Below are positions 1 to 8,205 of a DNA stretch of 35,642 nt, one piece after another. The notes under the pieces were generated by a model. It ran no database searches, was not told where the DNA came from, and saw only the letters and a list, made by a program, of their open reading frames with translations. The position numbers were made by a program, and so were the translations under genes. Location of the stretch: contig QHXI01000121.1 of the NCBI GenBank assembly GCA_003222895.1, positions 1-35,642 on the forward strand. The letters are read 5' to 3'. The DNA is from Acidobacteriota bacterium. Its GTDB lineage: Bacteria; Acidobacteriota; Blastocatellia; Pyrinomonadales; Pyrinomonadaceae. Within the stretch, counting starts at the first letter, position 1. Each line of letters begins with the position of its first letter.

Positions 1-1
1 T

Positions 2-718
2 TATGACTTCAACGTGCTGTTCAATACATCGGTTGTGTTTCCGATTGCCTGGCAAAGATCAAAACTTGACGGCGTAAGCGGCCGTCTAACGTTTACTAAC
101 TACAAAGGCTTCTCAGCCTTTGTCGTTGCTGGTCACTCACGCGCTCGATACTTTCCGCCAGAGAGCGGCGGCTTGTTCTTCAATTCTGATCTGCCCGCCG
201 GCGTCTTCCGTATCGATCATGATCAGAATTATCAGCAGACGACGCAGCTTCAGTATCAATTTGTTCATTGGAAGAGAGTGTTGCCTTATGTGAACTTCAC
301 GTGGAGATACGATAGCGGCCTGGTCGCGGGTGCGATCACCGATTTTGATACTGCGTTAGGTTTCAGCGCGGATGAACAACAACAGATTGGGTTGTTCTGC
401 GGCAGCACCTTTGCCACGCTCGCCAACCCGATAACAGTCTGCAACTCGGCGAACCGTGGCGCGTTGCGAGTGCGTATTCCTGCCGACGGTACAGAGAACG
501 ACGACACTAACCCTCCACGCATTGCGCCTCGTCACTTGTTCGACCTTAGCGCCGGCACCGACAATCTCTTGCGCACCGATCGAACGAAGCTCACGCTGCG
601 CTTTACCATTCTCAACCTCACCAACAAGAATGCGCTTTATAACTTTGAATCGACGTTCAGCGGCACCCACTTTGTTACGCCAAGGGTCTTTCAGGTACAA
701 ACCGGAATAACGTTTTGA
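2..718 (+). CDS. TonB-dependent receptor, C-terminal part (5' end outside window)
   Basis: The reading frame is open from the first bases of the window, so this is the C-terminal part of a longer gene and the in-frame GTG at 14 is not its start. The roughly 239 visible residues have the alternating aromatic/polar pattern of outer-membrane beta strands. The last segment has the typical receptor ending: a 'LTLRFTILNLTNK'-like strand, then 'VTPRVFQVQTGITF' with a terminal Phe, the usual signal for outer-membrane barrel assembly. By family, such proteins import large substrates across the outer membrane using TonB/ExbBD energy. The substrate cannot be told from this part because the plug domain is missing. 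A strong hairpin follows at once. The family call is fairly sure and the substrate is unknown. Confidence 0.8.
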   Translation, partial: YDFNVLFNTSVVFPIAWQRSKLDGVSGRLTFTNYKGFSAFVVAGHSRARYFPPESGGLFFNSDLPAGVFRIDHDQNYQQTTQLQYQFVHWKRVLPYVNFTWRYDSGLVAGAITDFDTALGFSADEQQQIGLFCGSTFATLANPITVCNSANRGALRVRIPADGTENDDTNPPRIAPRHLFDLSAGTDNLLRTDRTKLTLRFTILNLTNKNALYNFESTFSGTHFVTPRVFQVQTGITF

Positions 719-726
719 TATTAAGG

Positions 727-760
727 GTTCAGCGTGGGTTGAAGCTAACTCACGCTGAAC
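727..760 (+). terminator. Strong hairpin after the TonB receptor gene, probable terminator
   Basis: Two 14-base arms (727-740 and 747-760) pair with only one G-U wobble around a 6-base loop, beginning 8 bases after the stop codon. There is no clean T-run after the stem, so it may act as an mRNA 3'-end stabiliser or need a factor to terminate. Confidence 0.6.
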
Positions 761-902
761 ACCTTCGATTTCCTGTCGAACGTGGAATAGCACTTTTCTC
801 AGCGCCGGTATCGGCAGCAGTAACACAGCGACGCAGGCACAAAGCATGAACAGATATGTAACTGAGATTTCTTAGTCAACGCCAACACGGAACCGACAAT
901 CC

Positions 903-1151
903 ATGTTGAGAATTCTTGAGTTCTCCTCGTATGGACTTCTACTTCATGGCGAGCCCGCACTGGGGTGGCGCGCGTTTATCATCTTCATGGTTGGTGTCTT
1001 ATTCGTGGTCTTATTGTTTGATGAAATGGCTCGGCACGGAATTCGGGTGATTCGAAAACACCGACGAAGTTCCTTTGTTACCAGGCTGACTGCGCAGCGC
1101 TCTCGGATTGTGATCAAGCTCAAGAGACTTTTGGCTAGAACCCGGCGTTAG
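903..1151 (+). CDS. Small putative membrane protein, 82 aa
   Basis: A short open frame with one hydrophobic segment at about residues 22-40 ('FIIFMVGVLFVVLLF'), followed by a strongly basic tail (many Arg/Lys, ending 'LLARTRR'). That is the layout of a single-pass inner-membrane protein with a cytoplasmic tail by the positive-inside rule. I recognise no family. No good Shine-Dalgarno sequence precedes the ATG, and the gene stands alone between the receptor terminator and a non-coding stretch. It could be a chance ORF. The coherent hydrophobic segment is the main argument for it. Confidence 0.4.
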   Translation: MLRILEFSSYGLLLHGEPALGWRAFIIFMVGVLFVVLLFDEMARHGIRVIRKHRRSSFVTRLTAQRSRIVIKLKRLLARTRR

Positions 1152-1659
1152 AAATGCCTTTCAAGAAGAGCCCGGTACTTATATATCGCAGTCAACGCGC
1201 CACACGCCCCAAATAGATTGTGAGCCCGGAGCGAGCGGCAGCAGCAGAAACAGGGGAAGGATGAATTCGCCGACGTAGCCTTGATTCGCACCGCCGCCTC
1301 AATTCCGCGCTTGCGGATGCCTGGTCCGGCTCCCAAAGCGACTCGGCTTCGTATGGCTTGAACCATTGCGACACGAAGTGTATAAGAACAGTTATCAGAC
1401 GAGTGCTGAATGTGCTCGTCCAAAGCGCGCGGTGCTTGTGGGAGGGCACTTAGCGCGCCTCACAGTCCCAAAAGATTGTGAGCCGGGGCGGCAACGGGGT
1501 GAGGACGTTGCCGCCCTTTTTTTCTGCCTGCTTAAAACGGATGATGGCTGAATTCTTATTCCGGCATTCGATGAATTACGTCGCACACGCTGACGAGTGC
1601 TGAGGATGCCCGTCAAAATTTCCATCTGCGCCCAGTGGCTCTCTCTACTTTGCTCTTAA
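1152..1659. other. Non-coding stretch with two diverged repeat units and an orphan terminator
   Basis: No convincing gene in 508 bases. Two short motifs occur twice in the same order. Motif 1 (core AGATTGTGAGCC) is at 1207-1230 and 1467-1490, and the second copy lies in a small CTCACA/TGTGAG stem. Motif 2 (GACGAGTGCTGA plus a following CGTC) is at 1398-1420 and 1592-1614. This suggests an old duplication of a 190-260 bp unit. A good terminator at 1486-1523 ends something transcribed rightwards, although no protein gene ends there. That is compatible with a small RNA but not proven. Confidence 0.45.
1486..1523 (+). terminator. Rho-independent terminator with no gene upstream
   Basis: A perfect 11-bp stem (arms 1486-1496 and 1506-1516; 3' arm CGTTGCCGCCC) with a 9-base loop is followed directly by seven T. 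The T-run is on the plus-strand side and there is no A-run on the other side, so it should stop rightward transcription. The nearest rightward ORF ends 330 bases upstream. Confidence 0.75.
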
Positions 1660-2055
1660 TCAGGTTAGGTATTGTTCGTCGCTGACCTTTTCCAGCCAAT
1701 CGACAGTCTTGCCCTTAACGTGTTCAAGGATGGCGATGTGCGTCATCGCCGTAGTCGCAGTGGCTCCGTGCCAATGCTTCTCGCCCGGTGGGCACCAGAC
1801 CACGTCGCCCGGTCGAATCTCCTCTTTTGGACCACCCTCGCTTTGAACCCATCCACATCCCGACGTGACGATCAAAGTCTGCCCGGGCGGATGCCGATGC
1901 CACGCCGTTCGAGCGCCGGGCTCGAACGTCACACTGACACCCAGCGCGCGCGCCGGCTCGGGCGCCTGGAACAGTGGGTCAATGCGTACGTTGCCGGTGA
2001 AGTACTCGTCTGGTCCTTTTCCTGATGGCTGTGAGCCGTTCTTTTTTAGTTCCAT
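1660..2055 (-). CDS. Cupin protein, (R)-hydroxynitrile-lyase-like
   Basis: A single small cupin barrel of 131 aa. The sequence closely resembles, from memory, the manganese-dependent cupin hydroxynitrile lyase of Granulicella tundricola, with the same length and '[12 protein letters not shown]' and '[16 protein letters not shown]' stretches. The metal ligands His53, His55 and Gln59 ('WHRHPPGQT') and His94 ('EKHWHG') fall at the positions I recall for that enzyme. Characterised members split or form mandelonitrile from HCN and benzaldehyde in vitro, but the natural substrate is unclear, so this may be another small-molecule enzyme. The start is well supported: GGAGG lies 8 bases before the ATG. 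It begins 19 bases after the end of the dehydrogenase remnant, so the genes probably share a transcript. Confidence 0.85.
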   Translation of the reverse strand: MELKKNGSQPSGKGPDEYFTGNVRIDPLFQAPEPARALGVSVTFEPGARTAWHRHPPGQTLIVTSGCGWVQSEGGPKEEIRPGDVVWCPPGEKHWHGATATTAMTHIAILEHVKGKTVDWLEKVSDEQYLT

Positions 2056-2074
2056 TTCTGAATTCCTCCGGGTC

Positions 2075-3030
2075 TTAGTCGTTCATCTCGCCCAGCGACG
2101 CGTTATCGATTACGAAGCGATACTTCACGTCGCTCTTCTGCATACGATCGTATGCTTCATCGATTTTCTGAATTGGGATCATTTCGATGTCTGCGACGAT
2201 TTTGTTCTCGGCACAGAAGTCGAGCATCTCCTGCGTCTCAGCAATGCCGCCGATCAACGAACCGGCGATCGACCGGCGCCTGGAGATCAGCGTCGAGACA
2301 TCCGGCGAAGGATGAGGATGTTCCGGGACACCGATCAGCACCATTGTCCCATCTAGCTTCAGCAGATTGGTGTACACGTCGAGGTTATGACTAGCCGCCA
2401 CGGTATTAAGGATGAAATCGAAGCTGTTTGCATGCGCCTCCATCTCGGTGGCGTTACGCGACACAATCACTTCGTCGGCGCCGAGCGCGCGGGCATCCTC
2501 TCGCTTGTCCTCGGAGGTGGTGAAGGCGATCGTTTTTGCGCCCATCGCGTGCGCGAGCTTGATGCCCACATGACCGAGCCCGCCGATGCCGACGATGCCC
2601 ACCTTCTTGCCCGGACCGACTTGCCAATGACGCATCGGTGAATAGGTGGTGATGCCTGCGCACAACAACGGCGCGACGGCGGCGAGCTGCTCTGCCGGAT
2701 GAGTAATCTTGAGGACGAACTTTTCATCAACCACGATCTGCTGCGAGTAGCCACCCAGCGTGTGACCGGACGGCTCAGCAATTTCCGAGTTATAAGTCGC
2801 GGTAAAACCGATCTCGCAATACTGCTCCAGTCCGTCTTTGCATGCCGGACATTTCTGGCAGCTATTTACCATGCAGCCCACACCCACCGTGTCGCCCACC
2901 TTGAATCCGGTTACCTCGCCGCCGACGGCGCTCACGTGACCGACTATCTCGTGGCCGGGCACGCAAGGGTAAAGCGTGCCTTCCCACTCTGATCGAACCT
3001 GGTGCAGATCAGAATGGCTTTAACAATCAT
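2075..3030 (-). pseudogene. Zinc-dependent alcohol dehydrogenase (YahK/cinnamyl-alcohol type), N-terminal deletion and frameshift
   Basis: The body is a clear zinc-type MDR dehydrogenase: 'PGHEIVGHV' with the GHE motif, the structural-zinc loop with Cys residues in 'SCQKCPACKDGLEQYC', and the NAD(P) motif 'GIGGLGHVGIKLA'. Upstream of the GTG at 2962 the same frame still reads good family sequence ('SHSDLHQVRSEWEGTLYPC') back to about 3019, then meets a stop. A normal start with a Shine-Dalgarno sequence (AGGAG before ATG at 3030, reading 'MIVKA') lies just upstream but in another frame. About 35-40 codons between 'MIVKA' and 'HSDLH' are therefore missing, including the catalytic zinc Cys that normally precedes HSDLH. 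An enzyme restarted at 2962 (295 aa against a usual ~350) would be inactive. An assembly error at this point would look the same. Confidence 0.8.
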
Positions 3031-3193
3031 CTTCTCTCCTTTATCTAAAAGACTCGCACGCGAAGATCGCTCAGAGCTTTCCGCTCATCAACCCCGAACC
3101 TAAAATACCAACTCGCATGGCGCTCCTTGTATTCGTGCGTATTTATTCCGCAGAACAACTCGATCCAAACCGAACTTCCGACCCATACATTCT

Positions 3194-4201
<1,008 letters not shown>

Positions 4202-4360
4202 TTAAGTTGAGCTGATTCTAATCTCGATTTGTCGTGGAGGTCTCACGCGCTCTTGCTCAACCTGTCGCGATAACCAATCCGAAAACAAAAGCGGCAGAAC
4301 ATTACGTCCTGTCGCCTTCCAGCTTTTTCTCTTTTTATGCGGTGAGCGATCCCGACTTGA

Positions 4361-4582
4361 TCAAACTTCTGTATCGATCTTTTTGGGGCGTCGCTGGCGC
4401 ACCTTAACAAAGACTCCCGCCAAACCAGTTCCCCCCAGTAGCAGCGTCGTAGGCTCGGGCACTGGGTTCGCGCCACGTACTTGCCCCCCAGAGTGAATCG
4501 TAATGTTATTCGCGATAATTGCCGCGTGAAGACTCAAGACGAGCAATGCGGCTGAACACACAAGTAGCAGTTTCTTTGTCAT
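4361..4582 (-). CDS. Very short PEP-CTERM sorting-signal protein
   Basis: A 73-residue protein made almost entirely of sorting signals. It has an N-terminal signal peptide (positive start 'MTKK', hydrophobic residues 4-22), a spacer of about 20 residues, and a C-terminal PEP-CTERM module: 'VPEPTTLLLGGTGLAGVFV' followed by the basic tail 'KVRQRRPKK'. By family, PEP-CTERM proteins are exported, processed by exosortase (EpsH/XrtA type) and linked to exopolysaccharide production. No exosortase gene lies in this window. AGAGAG just before the ATG can serve as ribosome binding site. The mature product would be only about 20 residues. It could be the relic of a longer PEP-CTERM protein, but both signals are intact. 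Confidence 0.75.
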   Translation of the reverse strand: MTKKLLLVCSAALLVLSLHAAIIANNITIHSGGQVRGANPVPEPTTLLLGGTGLAGVFVKVRQRRPKKIDTEV

Positions 4583-4842
4583 CTCTCTGGCGCCTTCGAA
4601 GGCTGACTCGATCGCTTTAGATTTGCGATTCTCTACTCGCCCTCAGTGAAATCTAAACGGCTAATGACGCCGTTCACCCCAGACCTCTGATGTCGGGATT
4701 TTCTTGGAAAGTCGGGCCGGTTAACACTTTATTTTCTTGGAGATAACCAAACGGCATTGTTGCGCCCGCGCCAGATTTGAATCCTGGAATTGCGTTCCCT
4801 CGAGCGGGCCGACGTGCACCAGGGCAAACGTCGGCACGAGAT

Positions 4843-5844
4843 ATGACAAGCTTGAAACCAGACACGATTACCGCCGATGGATTGCTGGAACGCCCGTCGT
4901 TCGGCCAAAGCCTGACGCGCAACAGAGCCGGCTCCGGACGCGCTTACTTACGAAGAGTCATTCCGGGATATTTCATCGTCAAGCTATTCGGTCTCTCGGC
5001 GCTGCTCGGAGTTGTTGGATCAGCGGTGTGGCTGAGTCCTGGCATAAACAAAATTGTCTTGGAGGTTTGTGTTGGTACAGTGTTCGCACACGGCACCGAA
5101 CTGATTCATCAATGTCTTCATCGGACCGCGACCGGTCGAGCCTCACGTGATCACTTCTTCGGAATGGTCATCGCGACGCCGCTCGGTATTTCGTTCTGGC
5201 GTTACCTGCACGATCACTTTCGGCATCACAAAGACGTAACGCAGGAAAGCTTCAGCTACAACTACGAACGGATGGAATCGCGATCGATGCCGGTGCGTCT
5301 GCTCGGTGTCGTGCTGCACCTGTCAATGCTGAATCATTTCGTCGAGACTTTGAAGTGGATCGGCTACGCGCTTACCGGCAGAGTCGATCAAAAATTGGCA
5401 GCCTCAGGAGCGAAGCCGACGGAAATCATAGCGCGCCGAATCCGCCGCGACTATCTAATCATGGCGGCACTCATAGCCGCGGGGCTCGTGATTACTCTCG
5501 CTTTGCGAACGGACGCCGCGATCCAGCTTTGGCTGATTCCCATGATTATCGGTTGGGCGCCGATTCATGCGCTGATTGAGCTGCCTGAACATTGGAAATG
5601 CGATACCTCAACGACCAATCCGCGACTGAACACGCGCAGCATTCGCGCCCGCAAACTCGCGCGTTGGTACGTCAACAATAATTGCAACCACGTCGGTCAC
5701 CATTACGATTTGAGCGTCGCGATGGAGCGCTTGCCCGAATACGAATTGCAACTGATGGCCGAATCTCCGTTCACCCACTTCGAGCAATCCTATCCCAAGT
5801 TTTATCTCCGCTTCTTCCGCTACATCTTCACCGGCAAATACTGA
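4843..5844 (+). CDS. Membrane fatty-acid desaturase family protein
   Basis: About 333 aa from the ATG at 4843, chosen over the upstream in-frame TTG at 4777, which adds only a polar stretch. The three histidine clusters of the membrane di-iron desaturase/hydroxylase family are present: 'HGTELIHQCLH' (His83, 89, 93), 'HDHFRHH' (His123, 125, 128, 129) and 'NHVGHH' (His283, 286, 287), with an extra 'ELPEHW' near 250. Hydrophobic segments around residues 43-62 and 205-240 anchor it. Such enzymes insert double bonds or hydroxyl groups into acyl chains or related lipids, using O2 and an electron carrier. The exact substrate is unknown; carotenoid or sphingolipid-type hydroxylases share this pattern. 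A weak hairpin follows the gene. Confidence 0.85.
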   Translation: MTSLKPDTITADGLLERPSFGQSLTRNRAGSGRAYLRRVIPGYFIVKLFGLSALLGVVGSAVWLSPGINKIVLEVCVGTVFAHGTELIHQCLHRTATGRASRDHFFGMVIATPLGISFWRYLHDHFRHHKDVTQESFSYNYERMESRSMPVRLLGVVLHLSMLNHFVETLKWIGYALTGRVDQKLAASGAKPTEIIARRIRRDYLIMAALIAAGLVITLALRTDAAIQLWLIPMIIGWAPIHALIELPEHWKCDTSTTNPRLNTRSIRARKLARWYVNNNCNHVGHHYDLSVAMERLPEYELQLMAESPFTHFEQSYPKFYLRFFRYIFTGKY

Positions 5845-5946
5845 AAGCCGGGCGCCTGACTTCCAGAAAATCAAACCCAATGTGAATCTCGCTTCCGCCA
5901 GTCGTAACGTCTGGTAACGTGCGAACTGGATTCCTTTTGCTGATCT

Positions 5947-5972
5947 ATGCGCGAGCCCGCGCATTTCCTTCT
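5947..5972 (+). terminator. Hairpin with T/C-rich tail after the desaturase gene
   Basis: A perfect 7-bp stem (ATGCGCG / CGCGCAT, 5947-5953 and 5958-5964) with a 4-base loop, followed by TTCCTTCTC. The tail is poor in T, so terminator strength is uncertain. It separates the desaturase from the pilin operon. Confidence 0.4.
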
Positions 5973-6079
5973 CAATTCGCATGGCACATTTGTTGTTAAG
6001 GCTAAAGACGCTGCCCTTATGGGCCGAGCATGTTGAGCATGCCAGGACTCAATACCCTATGCAGTGTCAGTCAACACGA

Positions 6080-6967
6080 ATGAGATCAAACCGACTTGGA
6101 TTTCAGGACGCGGCCGGCTTTACGATTCTGCAAATCGCGATCGTCGTCGCCATCATCGCGATTTTCACATCGTTCGCGCTACTTACGCTCAGTTCCACGC
6201 GCGCGTCGCTGCACCTGCAGAATTCAGTGCGACAACTGTCGAGCTATTTGGAAAAGGCGCGCCTGGATGCAGTTCGTCGTCATGCGAACTCAACGGTCGC
6301 TTTCACGTCGCCGTCGACTTACGACATCACGATGGATTTCAGCGGCTCGGGAGCCGTCACCACGCGCACCTATACCTTTGAAAACGGCGTGGGGATTATC
6401 AGCACACCTCTGCCGACGTTGAGCTTTAACTGGCGGGGACGCACTTCCGCATGCACGGTAACCTTTGCGGTTCAGAACAGCCGCGGCGAACAGTCATGGG
6501 TTGACGTATCGGACGCTGGGGACGTGACCGTCAATAGCAACGTCGATGTGTTGCCGAATGCGAGCTTCGCAACCGTCAACAACAACTCGGACGTGCAATC
6601 AACCTCAGTTGTCACCGGCAGCGCCCTGCACAACAATACCGTCGATTGCACCGGCAGTTCCGGCGCGCCTGGCCCGCCTATCAGCGGCGGCGGTCCCGGC
6701 TGTCTCGACAGTGCCAGTCCTTCGTCGATTTCGATCAAAAAGAACGGGGGCGGTACCGCGCAGATTGGCGTCACGGCCACCAACACCGGCACGGTAAGTG
6801 TTTTGGCGCCGATTAATCTGAAGGTCACGCCAACAAATCAAACGGTCGCAGCCGGCGGCACCGTGAATTTCTCAATCACTTCATTGAACAACACCCGCGG
6901 CACGTTTGCGGTGAACTTCAATACACCGTGCACAACTTTGACTGTTTTGTTGACAGTTACGAATTAG
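6080..6967 (+). CDS. GspH/FimT-type minor pseudopilin with Gln at mature position 5
   Basis: The start is taken at ATG 6080 so that a short leader precedes the prepilin signal. The upstream frame to 5981 would give an unusually long leader. The leader ends 'DAAGFTILQIAIVVAIIAIF': cleavage after Gly13 leaves Phe1, then a hydrophobic helix of about 20 residues. Position 5 of the mature protein is Gln, not the nearly invariant Glu. The middle has GspH/FimT features ('LSSYLEKARLDAVRRHA'). The C-terminal half is a Gly/Ser/Thr/Asn-rich extension with immunoglobulin-like strand patterns ('LKVTPTNQTVAAGGTVNFSI'). It is the first gene of a five-gene pilin set, where it should act in priming or initiating pilus assembly in the inner membrane. 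Confidence 0.8.
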   Translation: MRSNRLGFQDAAGFTILQIAIVVAIIAIFTSFALLTLSSTRASLHLQNSVRQLSSYLEKARLDAVRRHANSTVAFTSPSTYDITMDFSGSGAVTTRTYTFENGVGIISTPLPTLSFNWRGRTSACTVTFAVQNSRGEQSWVDVSDAGDVTVNSNVDVLPNASFATVNNNSDVQSTSVVTGSALHNNTVDCTGSSGAPGPPISGGGPGCLDSASPSSISIKKNGGGTAQIGVTATNTGTVSVLAPINLKVTPTNQTVAAGGTVNFSITSLNNTRGTFAVNFNTPCTTLTVLLTVTN

Positions 6968-6980
6968 GCTGGAGGCAAAG

Positions 6981-7451
6981 ATGCGGCTCTGGGATAGAAA
7001 GAACTCGACGCGTCGCGAGTACATAAAAAAGAAAACCGAGAACGAACGGGGGTTTACGCTCCTCGAGACATCGATCGCGCTTTGCGTCATGTTGGTAGTA
7101 ACGCTGGCAACCGGATCGCTGTTCGTTTACGCGATCAACTACAACTCTGGAGCGGCTGACCGATCCGCTGCGCTGGCGATTGCTCAACAGCGGCTGGAAC
7201 GTCTGCGGAAAGCTACATATAACGACGCACTGCTGACAACGCCTTCAACGTCTGAAACAGTTCTCAACGCCGGCCGCCAATACTCAGTCCAAACCACGAT
7301 CTGCTCAACGTCCACTTGCGGTGGATCGACGACGCTCAAGGTAATCACAATTAGCGTCAGTCCGCAGGCAGCGACGCAGTGGGCGAACGGCCCAGTGACC
7401 ATCACGTCGCAGCGCGCGATGCCGGGTACAGGTTCGTACGAAGCGAAATGA
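6981..7451 (+). CDS. PilV/GspI-type minor pilin
   Basis: A 156-aa prepilin. The leader ends 'NERGFTLLETSIALCVMLV', with cleavage after Gly24 and the conserved Glu at mature position 5. The following 'AINYNSGAADRSAALAIAQQRLERLRKA' resembles the helix of PilV/GspI proteins. GGAGG lies 7 bases upstream of the ATG, 13 bases after the previous stop. The stop codon overlaps the next start (ATGA at 7448-7451), which implies translational coupling. It is predicted to be part of the minor-pilin tip complex of a type IV pilus or a type II secretion pseudopilus. Confidence 0.82.
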   Translation: MRLWDRKNSTRREYIKKKTENERGFTLLETSIALCVMLVVTLATGSLFVYAINYNSGAADRSAALAIAQQRLERLRKATYNDALLTTPSTSETVLNAGRQYSVQTTICSTSTCGGSTTLKVITISVSPQAATQWANGPVTITSQRAMPGTGSYEAK

Positions 7452-8176
7452 ACCAGGCAGCTACGGAAAGATTCGAGGCTTCAATGCGAAAAACAGAATT
7501 CAGATCAAGTGAATCAGGATTCACTCTTGCCGAGTTAATGATTGCTTTGACCGTGACGCTGGTCATGGCGAGCCTCGCCAGCATCCTGATGGCCGGGTCG
7601 TTCAACATCCGGGCGCGCGAGAATCAAAAGACAGAAGCGCTGGCTGATACTCAGCGTGGACTCAACCTGATGACGCGCGAAATTTCTAACGCCGGCTATG
7701 GCCTAACAGATAACGGAATAGTCGCGGCCGACTCCGGCTTAAGCTCGATCAGAGTCCGCGCCAATCTCAATGCGGCCGCGGGTGAAACGACCAGCAGTAC
7801 GACGACCGACCGCGATGAAGACGTCAAGTATTTGCTGTACACAGACAGTGACAATAGTTACATCGTTCGGATCGACGTGAACTCGGCAGCGCAGGAAATG
7901 GTCCTCGCGAACCGGGTAGACGCCCTGAAGCTTCGCTACTACGCCGACAAAGTAACCTACACGAGCAGCAATTGCGATATCACTAACGTCAGGGATTCCT
8001 ATGGCAATCCCGTCGGCGAAGTGGCGCAAAAGAGCGGCGCAAAATATATCGTCCTATCTATCTGCGTTACACTTCCCGCAATTTCAACGCCCGGCTCGCC
8101 GGGCTACCAACCTCCGTCGCAAGTTCAGTTGGTATCTGACGTCGCCCTACGCAACTCCGACCTGTTCAATTTTTAG
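7448..8176 (+). CDS. PilW-type minor pilin
   Basis: The start at ATG 7448 overlaps the previous stop as ATGA. A second in-frame ATG at 7484 would give a more usual leader length. The prepilin signal 'SESGFTLAELMIALTVTLVM' has Glu at mature position 5. The body shows the PilW-like order: 'DTQRGLNLMTREISNAGYG' after the helix, then 'VKYLLYTDSDNSYIVRIDV' and a late 'VVLANRVDALKLRYY'-like core. Family role: a minor pilin that helps nucleate pilus assembly. It sits third in the five-gene operon. Confidence 0.83.
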   Translation: MNQAATERFEASMRKTEFRSSESGFTLAELMIALTVTLVMASLASILMAGSFNIRARENQKTEALADTQRGLNLMTREISNAGYGLTDNGIVAADSGLSSIRVRANLNAAAGETTSSTTTDRDEDVKYLLYTDSDNSYIVRIDVNSAAQEMVLANRVDALKLRYYADKVTYTSSNCDITNVRDSYGNPVGEVAQKSGAKYIVLSICVTLPAISTPGSPGYQPPSQVQLVSDVALRNSDLFNF

Positions 8177-8205
8177 TTTTGACTTCAGATGAGGTTAATC
8201 GCTAC

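Noticed and set aside
1200-1420. Old attC-like site (CAAAT...ATTG...GAGCGGC similar to the integron core)
   Set aside because: The similarity is short, the right arm and crossover site do not fit, and the span is too long.
4740-4800. Possible tRNA 3' half (TTTGAATCCTGG resembles a T-arm)
   Set aside because: The stem lacks one pair and no matching acceptor arm, D-arm or anticodon arm lies about 70 bases upstream.
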